Below, piece after piece: positions 23,498-35,523 of a stretch of 64,000 nt of DNA. Under the pieces are notes generated by a model, which was not told the origin of the DNA, did no database searches, and saw nothing but the letters and a program-made list of their open reading frames with translations. The DNA lies in assembly GCA_009733575.1 (NCBI GenBank), contig ML769567.1, positions 1 to 64,000 on the forward strand, read 5' to 3'. Within the stretch, counting starts at the first letter, position 1; each line of letters starts with the position of its first letter. The position numbers and the translations under genes were made by a program. This DNA is from Gymnopus androsaceus JB14. Its lineage: Eukaryota; Basidiomycota; Agaricomycetes; Agaricales; Omphalotaceae.

Positions 23498-24512
23498 TCA
23501 AGGCCACCATTCCTTGAGATACTCTCGCACCGTCATAGGCTTCACATCCACCAACTTGTTCAAATTTATCGGTCTTTTAACATCACAATCCCCATCAAGG
23601 TGTGCGAGGTAAAACTCCAGTTGAAAGTTTGACATCACCGCCTTCGGATCGGGGCTCATCCTGGCTATAATATCCTCTCTTGTATTGTATTTGACGTCGA
23701 ATTTTACACCTGCATTATTTCATTTAGGTCTGCGAATTGAAAAGAAACAACCGTGGACACTCACCGCATACTTCCTCGCATACGCGAATGACCTGATTGA
23801 AGGTCGTCACCTCTCCAGCCATATCGTTATACTCCTCCCAAACTTCAAGTTGAGTAGCTGCAGCAACAAATTTCCCAACATCCTCCGCGCGTGTATACAC
23901 AATTGCACATTCCCCATCCCCAGGTACTTCCGCCTTCCGCTTCGACAAATCGATCATCCACGGAAAGTGTGCAAGATATCCATGGGCTTTGTGTCCCTCC
24001 GGTTTAGTGTTCCCAAACCCGAGATAGTTCATAAACACCCCACAACTGAAACGACTATACTCGAAAGAGCCCGGACTGCGTTCTGCCTTTACTTCCTCGA
24101 GAGAACGGAGGATGGGTAATTTCATCTGATACATTTTGACCCCTTTGACTTGCTCCGAGTCTATAGAAAACTCACTCGGAGCGAATCGACGGAACGTGGG
24201 TACTGCCAACCCAGCGCGGAGGAGGGTCTCCTGTGAAGCGATAAATGCGTCGGGAGTATCGCCGGAGAGGGTAGAAATGATGGTGTCGATTTGGTATTCA
24301 TTGAGGACTCGTTGGATCGAGTCCTGGTTTAGGTAATCGACGGCGATGACAGGTGCGTTCGATCCTGCGTAGGAGATGCCTTCCGGGGCGTGAGTGCGAG
24401 AGAGAACGATGATTTCCAGGGAGTGTTGCTGTTTAATCTCCAGAAGACCTTCGACGATGTGTCTTCCGATTTTCCCAGTTCCTCCTGCGACGGCGATGCG
24501 TTGGGATTTCAT
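23498..24512 (-). CDS. NmrA-like / isoflavone-reductase-like NAD(P)-binding protein
   Basis: Exons 24512-23765 and 23709-23498 give 319 residues. Near the N-terminus is the Rossmann motif VAGGTGKIG (GxxGxxG). It is followed by FRRFAPSEFS, the conserved segment of phenylcoumaran/isoflavone-reductase-like proteins. The C-terminal exon (GVKFDVKYNTREDI...LDGDCDV...VREYLKEWW) completes the fold. Members act either as NAD(P)H-dependent reductases or as redox-sensing regulators; the sequence does not decide which. A TATA-like acatataaag lies about 35 to 45 bases upstream of the start. I chose 24512 because the upstream in-frame start would add a cysteine/tyrosine-rich extension ahead of the canonical nucleotide-binding beta strand. 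Confidence 0.8.
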
Positions 24513-24988
24513 GTTTTGATAGAAATAACAGTCAAAGCGCAATCCCTCTTTATATGTACGGTTCTTATGGTGACGAATTGAGTATCATGGTGAGACATCA
24601 TGGTGAGACGCACTACTACATAGCTCCGATTTCGGTTCGAATCCCGGTTTCGGTTAGAATCCGAAGGGCGCTCGGAGGAACGATAATGCTGCATTTAGCT
24701 CCGATGTCGTTCCGAGGGTGCCTCGGTAAAAACAGCGTCCCTCGCCAACGATATCTTGACGCCTACATCTTCCAGCTGGGATCGCTTGAGCAAAGTGACA
24801 TCAGTTTTAAACACATTCATCCTCAGTCTTTAGATATAACCTATGAAACTTTGATGAAACTTCAGTGCGGTAATTAATTATCATAGTGTGCATCCATCGA
24901 TGTATATAATTTCAGCTTTCGCAATATCACCTTCACTTCCTCCTCCGAGTCATCCTCTTCGCTCAAACGCCCAGTGGCCGATCTGCTC

Positions 24989-26101
24989 CTAAAGTCTCCC
25001 GAGAACTTGCATTTGAGAACGAGGCTTACTTAGTATGCCAGGGTTACCTGCAAGAAATCGAAGCACATCATCGGCACGAAGACCACCATCACCCATCCAT
25101 CCGCATATTTCCAGATGAGATAAACTGAAATCCGAATGCTCTTTTAGCCGCATCAACGCTTCCCCAGGTGTCAAGTCTACTGGATATCGAGCTTCGTCCA
25201 GATTCATGATCCTTGATAGCGAAAGGGATTTCAGTGCCGGCAGCTGAACGGAGCGCAGGATGTGCACCAGTGGTTGGATGTCTGCCTCTAGGTCAAAGGA
25301 TTCAAGGTATTCGAGGCAGTATTCATCCGAATACTCCATCGAAAACTCGAGATTCCGCCAATAATTTGTCCAAATCTTCAACCGAGTGAGTCCTTTACAA
25401 TGCGCAAAGACATGTTTGACCAGCGCAGGATGGACTCCCGGCTTCTGAAAAACCACCTCCGTTAGATTTTTCCATGGGAAGAGGTCGGACAGGAGCTCGA
25501 GAGGAAACGTAGGTAAGAGCCCGAGTCGAATTGATTTCAACTGGGTGCAATTTCCGAAAGTTGTGCGTCCGGCATTTACTGTGAGATACTGAGTATATAT
25601 CGCTGCAGCAGACAGGATATCGGGATCGTATTCGACAACGAGCTCTTCGAGATTCGGGGTCTGTAGAGCCCCCATCGTGAAGAAATTCATTAGGCCACTC
25701 CAAGGAGCGGATAAATGAAACCTTCGCCACAAATCTGAATGCGCGCAGACCGTTTCCATCACGTTGACATTCTTGTTCTTCAGTGGACGTCGTGGTCGGA
25801 AAGGGTCCACCCTCAAGACGATGACAACCGCATGGCTTCGAGAGAACCACTGGGTAAGCAATTCTTCTCCATCGGACGCTCCGCGAACATTCAGATTGAG
25901 CTCTGTCCATAAAGCAGGGGTGACATGTGCGAGTTCACGCCAAAGTGAGCAGACCTGGTTCAAAATCTCTGCCGCTCCAAGGTCGCTGCACGGAGGTGAG
26001 CTCGAGGTGGATACCCATTGGAAGATGCCAGCCAGGATTTCATTCGGGACGTCATTAATCCCTAGTCGTCTTCGATCGCTTGGAGGAAGAGCTAAATCCA
26101 T
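24989..26101 (-). CDS. F-box-like protein
   Basis: A single exon of 370 residues. Residues about 15-70 (INDVPNEILAGIFQWVS...VCSLWRELAHVTPALW) are a canonical agaricomycete F-box-like domain. It is followed by leucine-rich irregular repeats (LEELVVEYDP, LKSIRLGLLP, LTRLKIWTNYW, LKSLSLSRI) that probably form the substrate-binding surface. Such proteins recruit targets to SCF ubiquitin ligases. An alternative end is possible: an intron from GTAAGC (about 25,033) to CTTTAG would replace the last residues with a shorter tail ending RPLGV. Both endings are plausible. Confidence 0.8.
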   Translation of the reverse strand: MDLALPPSDRRRLGINDVPNEILAGIFQWVSTSSSPPCSDLGAAEILNQVCSLWRELAHVTPALWTELNLNVRGASDGEELLTQWFSRSHAVVIVLRVDPFRPRRPLKNKNVNVMETVCAHSDLWRRFHLSAPWSGLMNFFTMGALQTPNLEELVVEYDPDILSAAAIYTQYLTVNAGRTTFGNCTQLKSIRLGLLPTFPLELLSDLFPWKNLTEVVFQKPGVHPALVKHVFAHCKGLTRLKIWTNYWRNLEFSMEYSDEYCLEYLESFDLEADIQPLVHILRSVQLPALKSLSLSRIMNLDEARYPVDLTPGEALMRLKEHSDFSLSHLEICGWMGDGGLRADDVLRFLAGNPGILSKPRSQMQVLGRL

Positions 26102-26962
26102 GAGTTTACAACTTTGATACCGTTCAACGAATGCAGCACAAAACAGAGTGGGGACTCGCCTGAATGCTACGCAAGGTGTAGAACAGTAGTGAAAGATAGT
26201 GGAAACTTAAGGTTTGAGCACGTCATGATTGGGCGTTGCTATGTGTGGAGGCTGGGGAAGATCCGAATTGAAGCAGGTCCCCGACTCGAAGCGAAACGGA
26301 GAGGCCTTGGCCTCGTTAAACGTCAGTTGAAACTTGCATCCGGGGTCCTTTTAGGAAATTTTGTATTGAACCTTGTAATTTTGCTTATGTTTGTCCGGTA
26401 AAAGCGACTGCTTATTGGCACCCGTTATTGTCTTTTCAACGGTACTCGAGTATGGAAGTCTTTTGAATGGAAGTAGCTTTATTATTATTTAATATGTAGT
26501 TACATATATATCTATATGGCGCTTAATTTGAGGACCGCAGCGCCACGTGCGTAGGCGCGTAATCGTGACAGTCAGCTTGTGACTGGTAGCTGTTCCTTCG
26601 CTTAGATTTTCGCTTAGATTTTGGTGGCCTTGTGTTGGTCTTCTTTCTTTGAAGCCCGAGAAGCTGCAGGGATTCGAAAATACTCAGGACACCTTAAGAA
26701 TGCACGCTTACAAGTTGTACCAGGAACTCGGTCGCGTTTCCTCCGCTTTAAAAATGCAGGCTGCGCGTCTTCTCGGTTTACTCTATTTCTGGTTCAAGCA
26801 ATTCACTCAGAAAGCGACCGATCATTCGGCATGACGCTCTATGTTTAGGGCACCAATATTTTTGCATTGTGGCAAATTCCAAATTCTCTACCGAACCCTG
26901 TCGTCTTCGCGACTACCCTTGCAAATCCCTTTCTCCTTCCAACCTGCTCCTCAATGAGCTAA
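26102..26962. other. Intergenic, no convincing gene
   Basis: Promoters of two divergent genes plus about 600 bases with only unsupported ORFs. The string ggcgcttaatttga at 26519-26532 also occurs at 13982-13995, possibly a relic transposon end. Confidence 0.4.
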
Positions 26963-27690
26963 ATGTCCCAATTCTCTTCACCCATGTCGTCCCCGACTAT
27001 TACTCAGGCTGAGATCATCCAACTTCGTTCTCGCCACTTTGCTTCAATCCCACTCTCGTTAAGCCGTTTCCAACGGCGATGGTTCTTAACTTTTCCTCGC
27101 ACATACGGCCTACCAGATCCCGACAGCCAGCGTATTGTCTGTGCTCTTAATACCCCAGATTATTCCGCCCCTCCCGAGCATGCTAGTACTCGTTTTTGGT
27201 TGAACCCTTCATGCCGGTCTCAGCGATACAATCCTTCCGACAAGACGACAAGGTATGCTGCACTGTCCCCCATTCACTTGCTGCTGGACTCGGAGAATCC
27301 AGTGGCAAGACTGACTGGACGGATACGGTCTGAACGGTCCAATGATCCACACGACGAAGGAAAGCAGATCGCGTGTTATGAAGTGGAAGTCATTACACCG
27401 GAGGTTGGGCTTTTGAGGCAATGTTACTACTGCTTGTCATGGGAAGCCGGTGGATCAGCAGCGACGCGTTTTAGTCCAAACGGGAGTAACGATATATACT
27501 GGTGCTCCTTGGTACGTCTTCATGTTCATAGCCATTCTCGTGCCTGACAATTTTTTTCTAGTGCGAGGCGGCTGGCTGGGTGAATAGCACCTTCCGGAAA
27601 TTCCGACTGCAGGATATGCTTCCCTGGTCGAATGTCGAGGACACGAAGGACAACTTGTATTCGCCGGCTCGTTTGATATCAACTTCATAA
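26963..27690 (+). CDS. Unknown two-exon protein, 225 residues
   Basis: Exons 26963-27511 and 27562-27690 join in phase 0. The protein has a Ser-rich start, a basic/aromatic stretch (LSRFQRRWFLTFPRTYGLPD) and a pair of cysteines in RQCYYCLSWEAGG followed by CEAAGWV. No signal peptide, membrane span or known domain is visible. The clean splice junction and long open frame support a real gene. It could be a lineage-specific protein. Confidence 0.55.
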
Positions 27691-27976
27691 TGTCACTTAT
27701 ACCCTACGAGAATATTGTCCTTCCTAATGTCGAACTATAACTCTGAATGGTTCCGAGAGTGTAATCCATGGTCAATGAAACTCAGATGATGTTTTGCCCG
27801 GAACTTTCGGTTCCCCACCGCCACTCTTAACTGTAAGCGGTCGTAATATTCCTCGATTCCTTGCCGTGAGGCGCTATACAATCTTTCTCCAGCTTCTGAC
27901 GCGAAAGTAGGCTTCCCAGTAAACATGACACGGTCAGGCGATCGTACCAGGACCAATCGGACCGCTCCTCATCCTC

Positions 27977-27984
27977 TATAAAAG
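27977..27984 (+). promoter_or_regulatory. TATA box of the GH1 gene
   Basis: TATAAAAG lies 35 bases upstream of the ATG at 28019, preceded by a pyrimidine-rich stretch. The very short distance implies a minimal 5' leader. Confidence 0.5.
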
Positions 27985-28018
27985 TGCGACCAGAAGTTTA
28001 TGACACATTTCGCTAACG

Positions 28019-30925
28019 ATGCACCTCTTCGTTTACTGGGCTTCGGCCATCCTTTTGTGCGGAGCAGAATCTGCTCTTTCGCAGGTTGTTTCTTCAGACG
28101 TTATCCCGAGTACTTCCAGTGCTTTTCGCTTTCTCAGTCTGTAACAATAACAGCTCCCTCTACGCTCACTTCAGAGTCTAGTGCAGTTTCATCAACTTTA
28201 GCTTCCATTGCCAGCTCTACGGCGACCAGCTTCTTGACCTCCTTTAGCGCATCTGCTACTATCACTGCTACTATCACTGCGACACCTACATCCTCAGTCA
28301 AGTGCAAGCAGCGGCTCGTTCCCCCCTGTAGGATCTATTCCAAGGGACTACTCTCCAGCAGGCCTCGCACAACTCTTGGGATTTGGTAGACCTTTTTCCA
28401 TTATCGGAACTTGGATACAATCTAATTGCCGTTTGCTCAGGTTGGTCCCGTCGAGGTCCCACCAATCACAACCACTGTCATACCGCAAACTCCAATCGTG
28501 CTGCCGTCTCCTCCGCCCGCGATGTTCCCGTCGTTTTTTGCAGTTGCCCCGAAAGACATTCTTCCGGACTTGAAGTACCCTGAGGGATTTATCTTTGGAG
28601 TAGATTCTGCGGCGTATCAGGTCGAAGGAGCTGTCATGGAGGAAGGCAAGGGACCAAGTATATGGGATTTGTATGTCCTTTCGCCGATTTTTCGCCGCTT
28701 GTAATTCTTATCCCGTGGTTCGACCTTTTTCCGACCTGTAGGGCTAGTCGTCAACCTGGATTCATAACGGATAACACTACCGGTAAGCCTTTCCCGCCTC
28801 ACTGAAGTGTATGAGCTCGATGCTTGTTTAGCGGATGTTGTGGACCTGCATTACTACCTTTACAAAGAGGACGTTGCAAGAATTGCAGCACTAGGGGTTA
28901 ATGGTCATTCGTTTTCGTGAGTCCCGAGGTTTTACCGCATCCTTCATACTAACCAATGTCCTGTATCAGTGTTTCATGGGCAAGAATCTTCCCGTTCGGT
29001 GCGGCAGACTCTCCAGTGAATCAGGCAGGATTGGATCACTATGCAGATGGTAAGCACTTCGTCTACGTCTTAATATACTCGAAGGCTGAACAGGTTGCAT
29101 AGTCATAGCGACTCACCTGGAGGCCAACATTACCCCCGTTGTTACCCTTTGTAGGCTCTTACTGGCTGCGTGCTACTTGCATTCTTAACCCTCATACATG
29201 ACAGTCCATTGGGATACGCCTCTTGCTCTAAATCTCTATTACGGCGGGTTTGCTTCGCCCAACATTATTGACGACTTTATACAGTATGCATGATTATTAT
29301 CCTCGAAATACCACTTACCTATTGTTCTCAAAGCTATGCAAAAACAGTCTTTACTGCATATAATGGTTCAGTCCATACATGGTGAGCTTCTTGCCAAATG
29401 ACTACAGAATCGTTCTAAAGCACCATTCTAGGTATACTTTCAACGAACCTCAAGTTTTCTGCGCTCAAGTGGGTGGCGCCCCGTTCAGTCAGTAGTCGTT
29501 CTTTATTTCGCTTGCAATGATTTACTCCGCACGTTTTCAGATGCAACCTTTCCTCCCGGCATTGATTCCACGAATGCTCAATTCCATTGCTCGTACTACC
29601 TTCGTGAGTCGCTCGAGCTGAACCAAAAAGTGATCTACTGAACTCGATAACTCAGTAAAAGCACATGCGGGTGCTGTCAAAGGTGAGGCATGGTTGATAA
29701 TTCGTTCTGAACGAATCCTGATTATAGTGCAGCTTTCAGGGAGATGAACATCACAGGCGAGATAGCATTCAAAAATTCGGATTACGTGTTGGTAGTCTTT
29801 CCTCCTCCCTTCCTCCTATTGACACGAATATTGCCAGTGGTATGCCTTGGAGAGCCAACAATACTGAAGACATCGAAGCAGTAGAGAGAACAGTAGCTTT
29901 CAATATTGGCGTTTTTTCAGATCCAATTTATACCACCGGCGATTGGCCCCAGATTTTAAAAGATACACTATCTCCCGACATCCTTCCTCGCTTCACGGAA
30001 GAGGATTCGAAAGACCTCTTAGGTTGTTGCCCCGTCCCATATTTATTGAAAACAAGTATTAAACTGATTGTAGGCTCGGCGGACTTTTTCGCAATCGATG
30101 CGTATCGAACTTACTGGAACGCGGCACCTCCAGAAGGCATCTCCGCGTGCGTCAACAATTCGTCTGATCCTCTTTGGCCTGGTTGTTTTGTCGAGGTCAT
30201 GTTTGATTTCAACACCGGATGGGCTTCAGGTCCCGCTGCCGACCCGCTCACACCTTGGCTTCAAGCCACTCCTCAATTTCTACGCCCATCTTTCAAGCAA
30301 TATCATCAGAGATGGCCAGCACCAAAGATCGTACGTGCCCGTCGGAACGAACCAGGGGGATCGTTGACGATTTTGTTTTGCATAGTACTATTCCGAGTTT
30401 GGATTTACAGAGCCTTTCGCAGGAGTTCGAACCCCACAGGAGTTATTCCAGATTACAGAGGATGTTGAACGTACAAGTGAGTCGGATCTGTGATTTTTTT
30501 TTTCAAGTTGTGCTGTTCTGAATCTGTGTTATGAAGCTTATTTTATGACTTATCTTGGCGAACTACTGCTCTCAATCCAAGAAGATGGTATTCCTGTTGT
30601 GGGGGCATTCGCTTGGGGTATTCGAACAATTTTACATACCGACTATAAGATAGCTGACGGATGCCACTTACAGCGATCATGGATAATGCTGAGTGGAACA
30701 GCGGCCTGAGTGCTCGGTGCGATCTGTCAATCTTCGTCTACCAGAGACCATCCGTCTTACAAGACCTATTGTAGATTCGGCATACAGTATGTCAACTATT
30801 CAAGCCCAACGCTGGAACGGACATACAAGCGTTCTGCATTCGCATTGTGTAAGTTGAAAATGGAGTCTGGATGCGAGTGACTAACGCGATGTTCTACAGC
30901 CGATTTTTTCCAAACGCATCTTTAA
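28019..30925 (+). CDS. Secreted GH1 beta-glucosidase with Ser/Thr-rich linker
   Basis: It would release glucose from cellobiose and related glucosides outside the cell. The N-terminus [19 protein letters not shown] is a signal peptide. A 54-base intron then leads to a Ser/Thr-rich linker, and the catalytic domain starts [20 protein letters not shown]. The acid/base motif TFNEP sits at about 29437-29450 and the nucleophile motif YSEFGF near 30388-30406 (SEFG in place of the commoner TENG). The C-terminal exons ([41 protein letters not shown]) match the family end, with stop TAA at 30923-30925. About a dozen or more introns are present. Around 28300 the linker frame changes by one base (SSVK versus SSASSG); I found no intron there, so it is a possible frameshift. 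It lies tail to tail with a GH5 cellulase. Confidence 0.8.
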
Positions 30926-31106
30926 CACTAGGTTTTATGAAAGTAGCACAGTTACCAGTAAATGATATATTCCTATCTCTACCATGTATGTATTCTGGAA
31001 ATCGAAGATTGCAAGCTCTCACAACATCTCGACACCCACTGCTCATCAGCACTGTCCCCTTCGTCGCTCGCGGCAGATAGACACCCTTATTGCTTCATGA
31101 GAGAGT

Positions 31107-31252
31107 CTACTCAAGTCTCTTGTTGGCCTTGCTCACCTCGGACTGGGATGGGTCAAATTTGTCCATGATCCTCTCAAAAGACTGTTCCCGACCCGACAAT
31201 GTATAAAAGAAGAGAACGGCCTTGTTGTACGGTTTGGACAGGTAACGAAGCC
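31107..31252 (-). pseudogene. C-terminal exon of an unrecognised gene
   Basis: A minus-strand frame reads LRYLSKPYNKAVLFFYTLSG, then an amphipathic tail (FERIMDKFDPSQSEVSKANK) to TAG at 31107-31109. Composition and codon use look coding, but no upstream exon in the right phase could be found. It is probably a displaced gene end brought in with transposon sequence. Confidence 0.3.
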
Positions 31253-31552
31253 TGCCTGAATTATGGAAAGTGCAATCTTGTAATCCTCATTCACAGTGTT
31301 GAGTCCCTTGAATCCCAGTCCAATGGTCTAACAGGTCGGGATGATGTTCTCGAGAAAGTCATGGGGAAAAGATTGTGGAAAGGAAAGGCTGGGAATGGAT
31401 GAGAGAATGGGAGCACTGTTAATGCCAAGATCCTTCGAGCACTGCTTTTCAACAGTATCATTTGGTGCCTCTGACACCTGCATTGCTTGGCGAATGAATT
31501 CAGCATGTGTACGAAGCAGTAGATCGGCGTAACAAGTCTTCTCATGAACCAT
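31253..31552 (-). pseudogene. Relic of a Tnp2/plavaka-type transposase
   Basis: The frame reads CYADLLLRTHAEFIRQAMQ, then LSSIPSLSFPQSFPHDFLEN, then, after one in-frame TAG, GLGFKGLNTVNEDYKIAL. The pattern of a Pro-Phe-rich SFP-DF segment followed by a FKGL..G..-Y block is what I recall from agaricomycete plavaka/Tnp2-like transposases. The Asp/His pattern is incomplete and the frame is stopped, so this is a fossil. Confidence 0.35.
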
Positions 31553-31663
31553 TGGCGGCGAGGAAGAGGATTGAAACTTGTACTAAACAAGTTGTAGATG
31601 CGTTCGTAGAAATATTTATTTACAGTACATATCTCATTTATTGAACCCGTTCGCCTTTCAGAT

Positions 31664-33670
31664 TTACTGGCCAGTAGAACCACTTTGCGCACCGGCAATG
31701 GGAGCCATACAGCTTTGCACCAGCAACGTGTCTGTCCAGGTTGTCCCACTTTGGGTAGGTCCTTCAGACAAAACATATTCTGCCGGCGACCCAAAGTTGC
31801 TAGAAACATCATCATAATCAGACCACCGTTCAGTATCTGCGAATAGGCATGGAAGAAGAAAACAAACCCTGCAGCCCATCCGACGTATCCGAGGAAAACT
31901 GTCAACAAAAAAGACTTTAGTCGAGGTGTCATCAACACACAAAGAGACGAACCATCTGCGTTCTGAGCCTGATAGGCGATTTGCTGGCACATGAATTCGA
32001 CACAATCAGCGACATTTCCTCCTCCAGTCTCTGTGTTGAACGCTTGACGACCGTTCTCCCGGAGCCAAGTAGCCAAAGGTGCCCAAGCGTCGTCAATGTT
32101 ATTCGTAACGCAATCCCTGTAGATTAAAAAGAAAATTCGAATGTTCAGAGCGTAAACAGCAAATAAATGGGATTCTCAACCTACAGGTGAGTCCCAGAGT
32201 TATCACTATCGAGATACTTGTGGACATCAAAGATGAGACCGGTAGTGCTTCCATCTGGATTGGTGACACCGAGAAGAGCAGGTCCAGATCCGTCTGAAAC
32301 AAACTGTTGTGCAGAGGTATAGTCGTTACCGGGAAGGAGAATCATTTGCGAATTAGCGCTGCAGTAAAAGAACGCGAAATCAGCAGGATAATCGAGTTTA
32401 GCGGAAAGTTTGAACCAACCCAGCATTTCGAATGGCAGTAACTGCAGCTTGAACCGACCCGGCCCATAGGTCGATGTCGGGGATATCATGCGGCTCGTTC
32501 ATACTAGGATATACACCATATCAGTCTTGATTGATAAACAAACGGTATCTTGTGCAACGTACACTCCGAAAATAATCTTTGGTTCATCTGCATACATGGT
32601 CGCTAGTTGAGACCAGGTAAGAGCGAACTGTTCGTTGGTTGGGCCTCCTTGTCCAATGATCTACAATGAGATGCTAAGTACGGAATCTACAGTCAAATAG
32701 AGTGACAAACCTCTCCATTCCAGCGGGCGTAGTTGTGTATATCAATAATACACGAAGCACCGGTGGCCAAACACGCCTAGGAATACATGAATAAGACGAG
32801 ATTAAAATTCTGCGCGAACGTACCTGCACGAGCATATCATATTCAGCCACGTTGGGGGCATACAGATCTGCGCCAAGGACACCGTTGAGGAGGAATTGCC
32901 ACCTAGCGAAAGTGTAAGCGGGAGTCGAGTATGCTGGGCTCTAGGAAGATTGGATCATTACCCTACTGGGAGCCTGAAGACGTTGTATCCATCATCTTCT
33001 ACGAAATGAGTCATTTGCCCTGCTCCATCCATACCTAGACAAGGACATGTATTAGTCAAAATGAAACAACTTGCTTCTGGAGCACAATTTACCATAATAT
33101 TGAGTCAAAGGCGGCCACGCTCCACTAACATTACAATTGCCATCGGTGTTACAGCCAAAGTCCTACAAGACCTGAGCTCGGCTCGGAGTACACGAGTCGA
33201 AGAGGGGTACAACTTACAAATCCAGCAATGTTTACACCGGCAAACTGAAGCTTGTTACCAGAGATTGGGGGAACACTGGGCGTCGTGGCTGGCGCGGTGC
33301 TTGTTGAGGAAGTTGCTGGAGAAGTTGCGCTACCGGAAGTTGCGGTACCAGGCAGACACTGAGAATAATCTGTTGTTGCGGTCGTATAAGGTGATGGACG
33401 TCTGTCGTTTGAGATGTACTTACATGCACTCTGCGCAGTACAAACCGAGCCCGCTGCACAGGTCGTTGATCCCTGAAGAGAGTGAGATGGTTCCGCTTTG
33501 ACAAGCATGTACTCACTGCCCAACCCTGCGTTGGAAACGTCAGCTTAGTTCTTTAGATTCGTTTAGGCACTTACTATACCCCCACATTGACCAAAGATCG
33601 GAGACTGCGCACGAACGGAAGCAGCAGCGAATAAGGCGAGTACAAGCGCGAAAAGCCGTTTCGGTGCCAT
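31664..33670 (-). CDS. CBM1-linked GH5 endo-beta-1,4-glucanase
   Basis: An extracellular cellulase (GH5 subfamily 5, Cel5A/EGII type, by its motifs). Order: signal peptide MAPKRLFALVLALFAAASVRA, a CBM1 module (QCGGIGWAGSTTC...VCTAQSAYYSQCLPG, assembled over three introns) with the expected cysteines and aromatic residues, a Ser/Thr/Pro linker, and then the catalytic barrel starting FAGVNIAGF and DFGCNTDGNC. The acid/base MNEPHDIPD is at about 32480-32503 and the nucleophile in NTETGGGN at about 32017-32040. It ends ...CMAPIAGAQSGSTGQ. All introns I checked are short GT-AG and keep frame. Pairing with the GH1 gene makes functional sense: endoglucanase plus beta-glucosidase. Confidence 0.88.
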
Positions 33671-35523
33671 TCCGTCTACCAAGTTTCGAGAAATGAGCGT
33701 AATGATTCGCCAGAGCCTTTTGTACCTTCTTGGTTCATTTTAGGAAAAACTTGCCTATGCATGGACAAATGATGACAAGAATCCAACCGAAGAAAGGCCG
33801 GAAGCGTGAGTTGTTTTCGGGAGGAATTGACAGAACGATGAGAAGAATGTGGTTGATTTTCGCCTCATCGTCGGCGCGAGGCTATCTCGGCGTCTGATAA
33901 TAATAGCAGACCATAGGATTGAACATTTTTATTGGAGGACGATTCTAGAAACGAGTACGGAAACGGAAAAACCTTCAGATATCGAACGAGAGCGAGAGCG
34001 AGAGCAACAGCTGAGGGAAGGCTTGGTAATGCGTGGTACCGAAGGCGGTAACATATGACGTCCGACAATTGTTTTTGGAGGCTTTTTATGGACCTCGGCA
34101 GCCCATCTCGCTAGTTTAACAACCTTATGTTTTCACTGTTCAGTCTCCGCGAATAGGCATGGAGGAAGAGAAGAACAAAGATTTAACGCCGGCGCTTCAT
34201 GATTAGGCGCCTAATGGTCGTCTCCTGTTTAAGTGTTCATTCAAGGAATCTTCGACTATAGAGCTCTAGAGTCTCACTAACTTGGCCTTGACATCGCTCA
34301 TTCATAGTCGTGCTCTCTACTTCCAATCTATCCGCATCACTCAGAAAATTGACGACCCTTTTGAAGAGTCCACAGTGCACACCAAGTGACACCAAGATAC
34401 AACGAACAATCATCGAGCAGTTCTTCGGCAGCTTACGTCTTTTTCGAGAGGAAACGTAGTTCCGTTGTCCTTACTCGCTTTGAACTTGGAGAATCTGCCC
34501 ACGGGTGTGTACCAGAGTTTTTCCCTGTGTAGAAGAATCTCTCAAACTGCGCGCGATGAAAATTTTATTGGCTATTGGCTAGTTATATTCTCCCTGAGCT
34601 TCCAGGTTCCCAGTTCAATCAACATCCAGTCGTCCGGTCGCGTCGTCTGCATTTCTACCCCAGCTATCCGAAGGGCCTGTCGGAGTGAAGAGATAGTCAC
34701 TTCTTCTCTTCTGTCTACGCCTATGGGATGTGATTAGCTGTCCCGCGCTATGGAATGCATTGGATGTCTCCGGGTATCCTGCGAACGTAACCAGGGGATT
34801 TCTTGTAGCCGCTAATCTTCATCGAGAGGCGAACGGACCTACCTGCAAGATGGAATTTCGAAGTTGATCTGTTTTCCGATACGTCCAGCGAAACATCAAT
34901 TCATGATTTTTCAGCGCCCTGAGACTCATTTTCCATCGATTCCACGGCGACTGGGGATGATTTCGATTGTGGAAGTGAATCAGCACTCTAGTTCGTTGAA
35001 GACTCACGAACCGTTCTGCGTCGCAGAGATATTCTGCAAGAGGTTCTAGTGTTTTACTGTTCCTTTACATTTTTTTCATATACCCTACGCCGTCTCGCTC
35101 GCCCCTTTTGGTGCTCTCCCCTTCTCTTCCACATCTATCAGTAAATGATATATCTATCCTCGAAATCGGAGATTACAAGAAGCTTGCTCTGATCTACTCT
35201 CCCAATTTTGTCACGATATTTCCGTTCTTGGTACCTAACACTAGGAGGAAGATCAGCCTCCCGCCAACTGCATTCACAAACGTGCAACGGAGAAACCGAA
35301 ATTAGAAAATGTATAAGAGGGACTCGATTGAAGCCTTGAAGGAGACCTTGAAGAAAACAACACTGATCGAGGTGATAATTTGGAGATGACGCTAGCCTCG
35401 TCGTGGAGTGAAAAAGCTTCGCAGCCGCTCTCTACCTTACAATCGCGGAGATTCTAAATCATGACAATCCTTCAACAAGTTTCTAGCAGTAGGTTTACTA
35501 CAGTGTTTGTTTGTATAGCATAC
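33671..35523. other. Long intergenic stretch, no convincing gene
   Basis: About 1.85 kb with only short, low-support ORFs. It must contain the promoter of the GH5 gene (high-coordinate side of 33670). I see no TIR, LTR or tandem repeat. Confidence 0.4.

Noticed and set aside
24630..24665. GGTTCGAATCC resembling a tRNA B box
   Set aside because: The would-be T-stem does not pair and no A box or acceptor stem lies at the right distance; surrounding short repeats suggest a degraded palindromic element.
31291..32076. 261-codon minus-strand ORF
   Set aside because: It crosses the end of the GH5 gene in another frame and mixes intron and relic sequence; no single product is supported.
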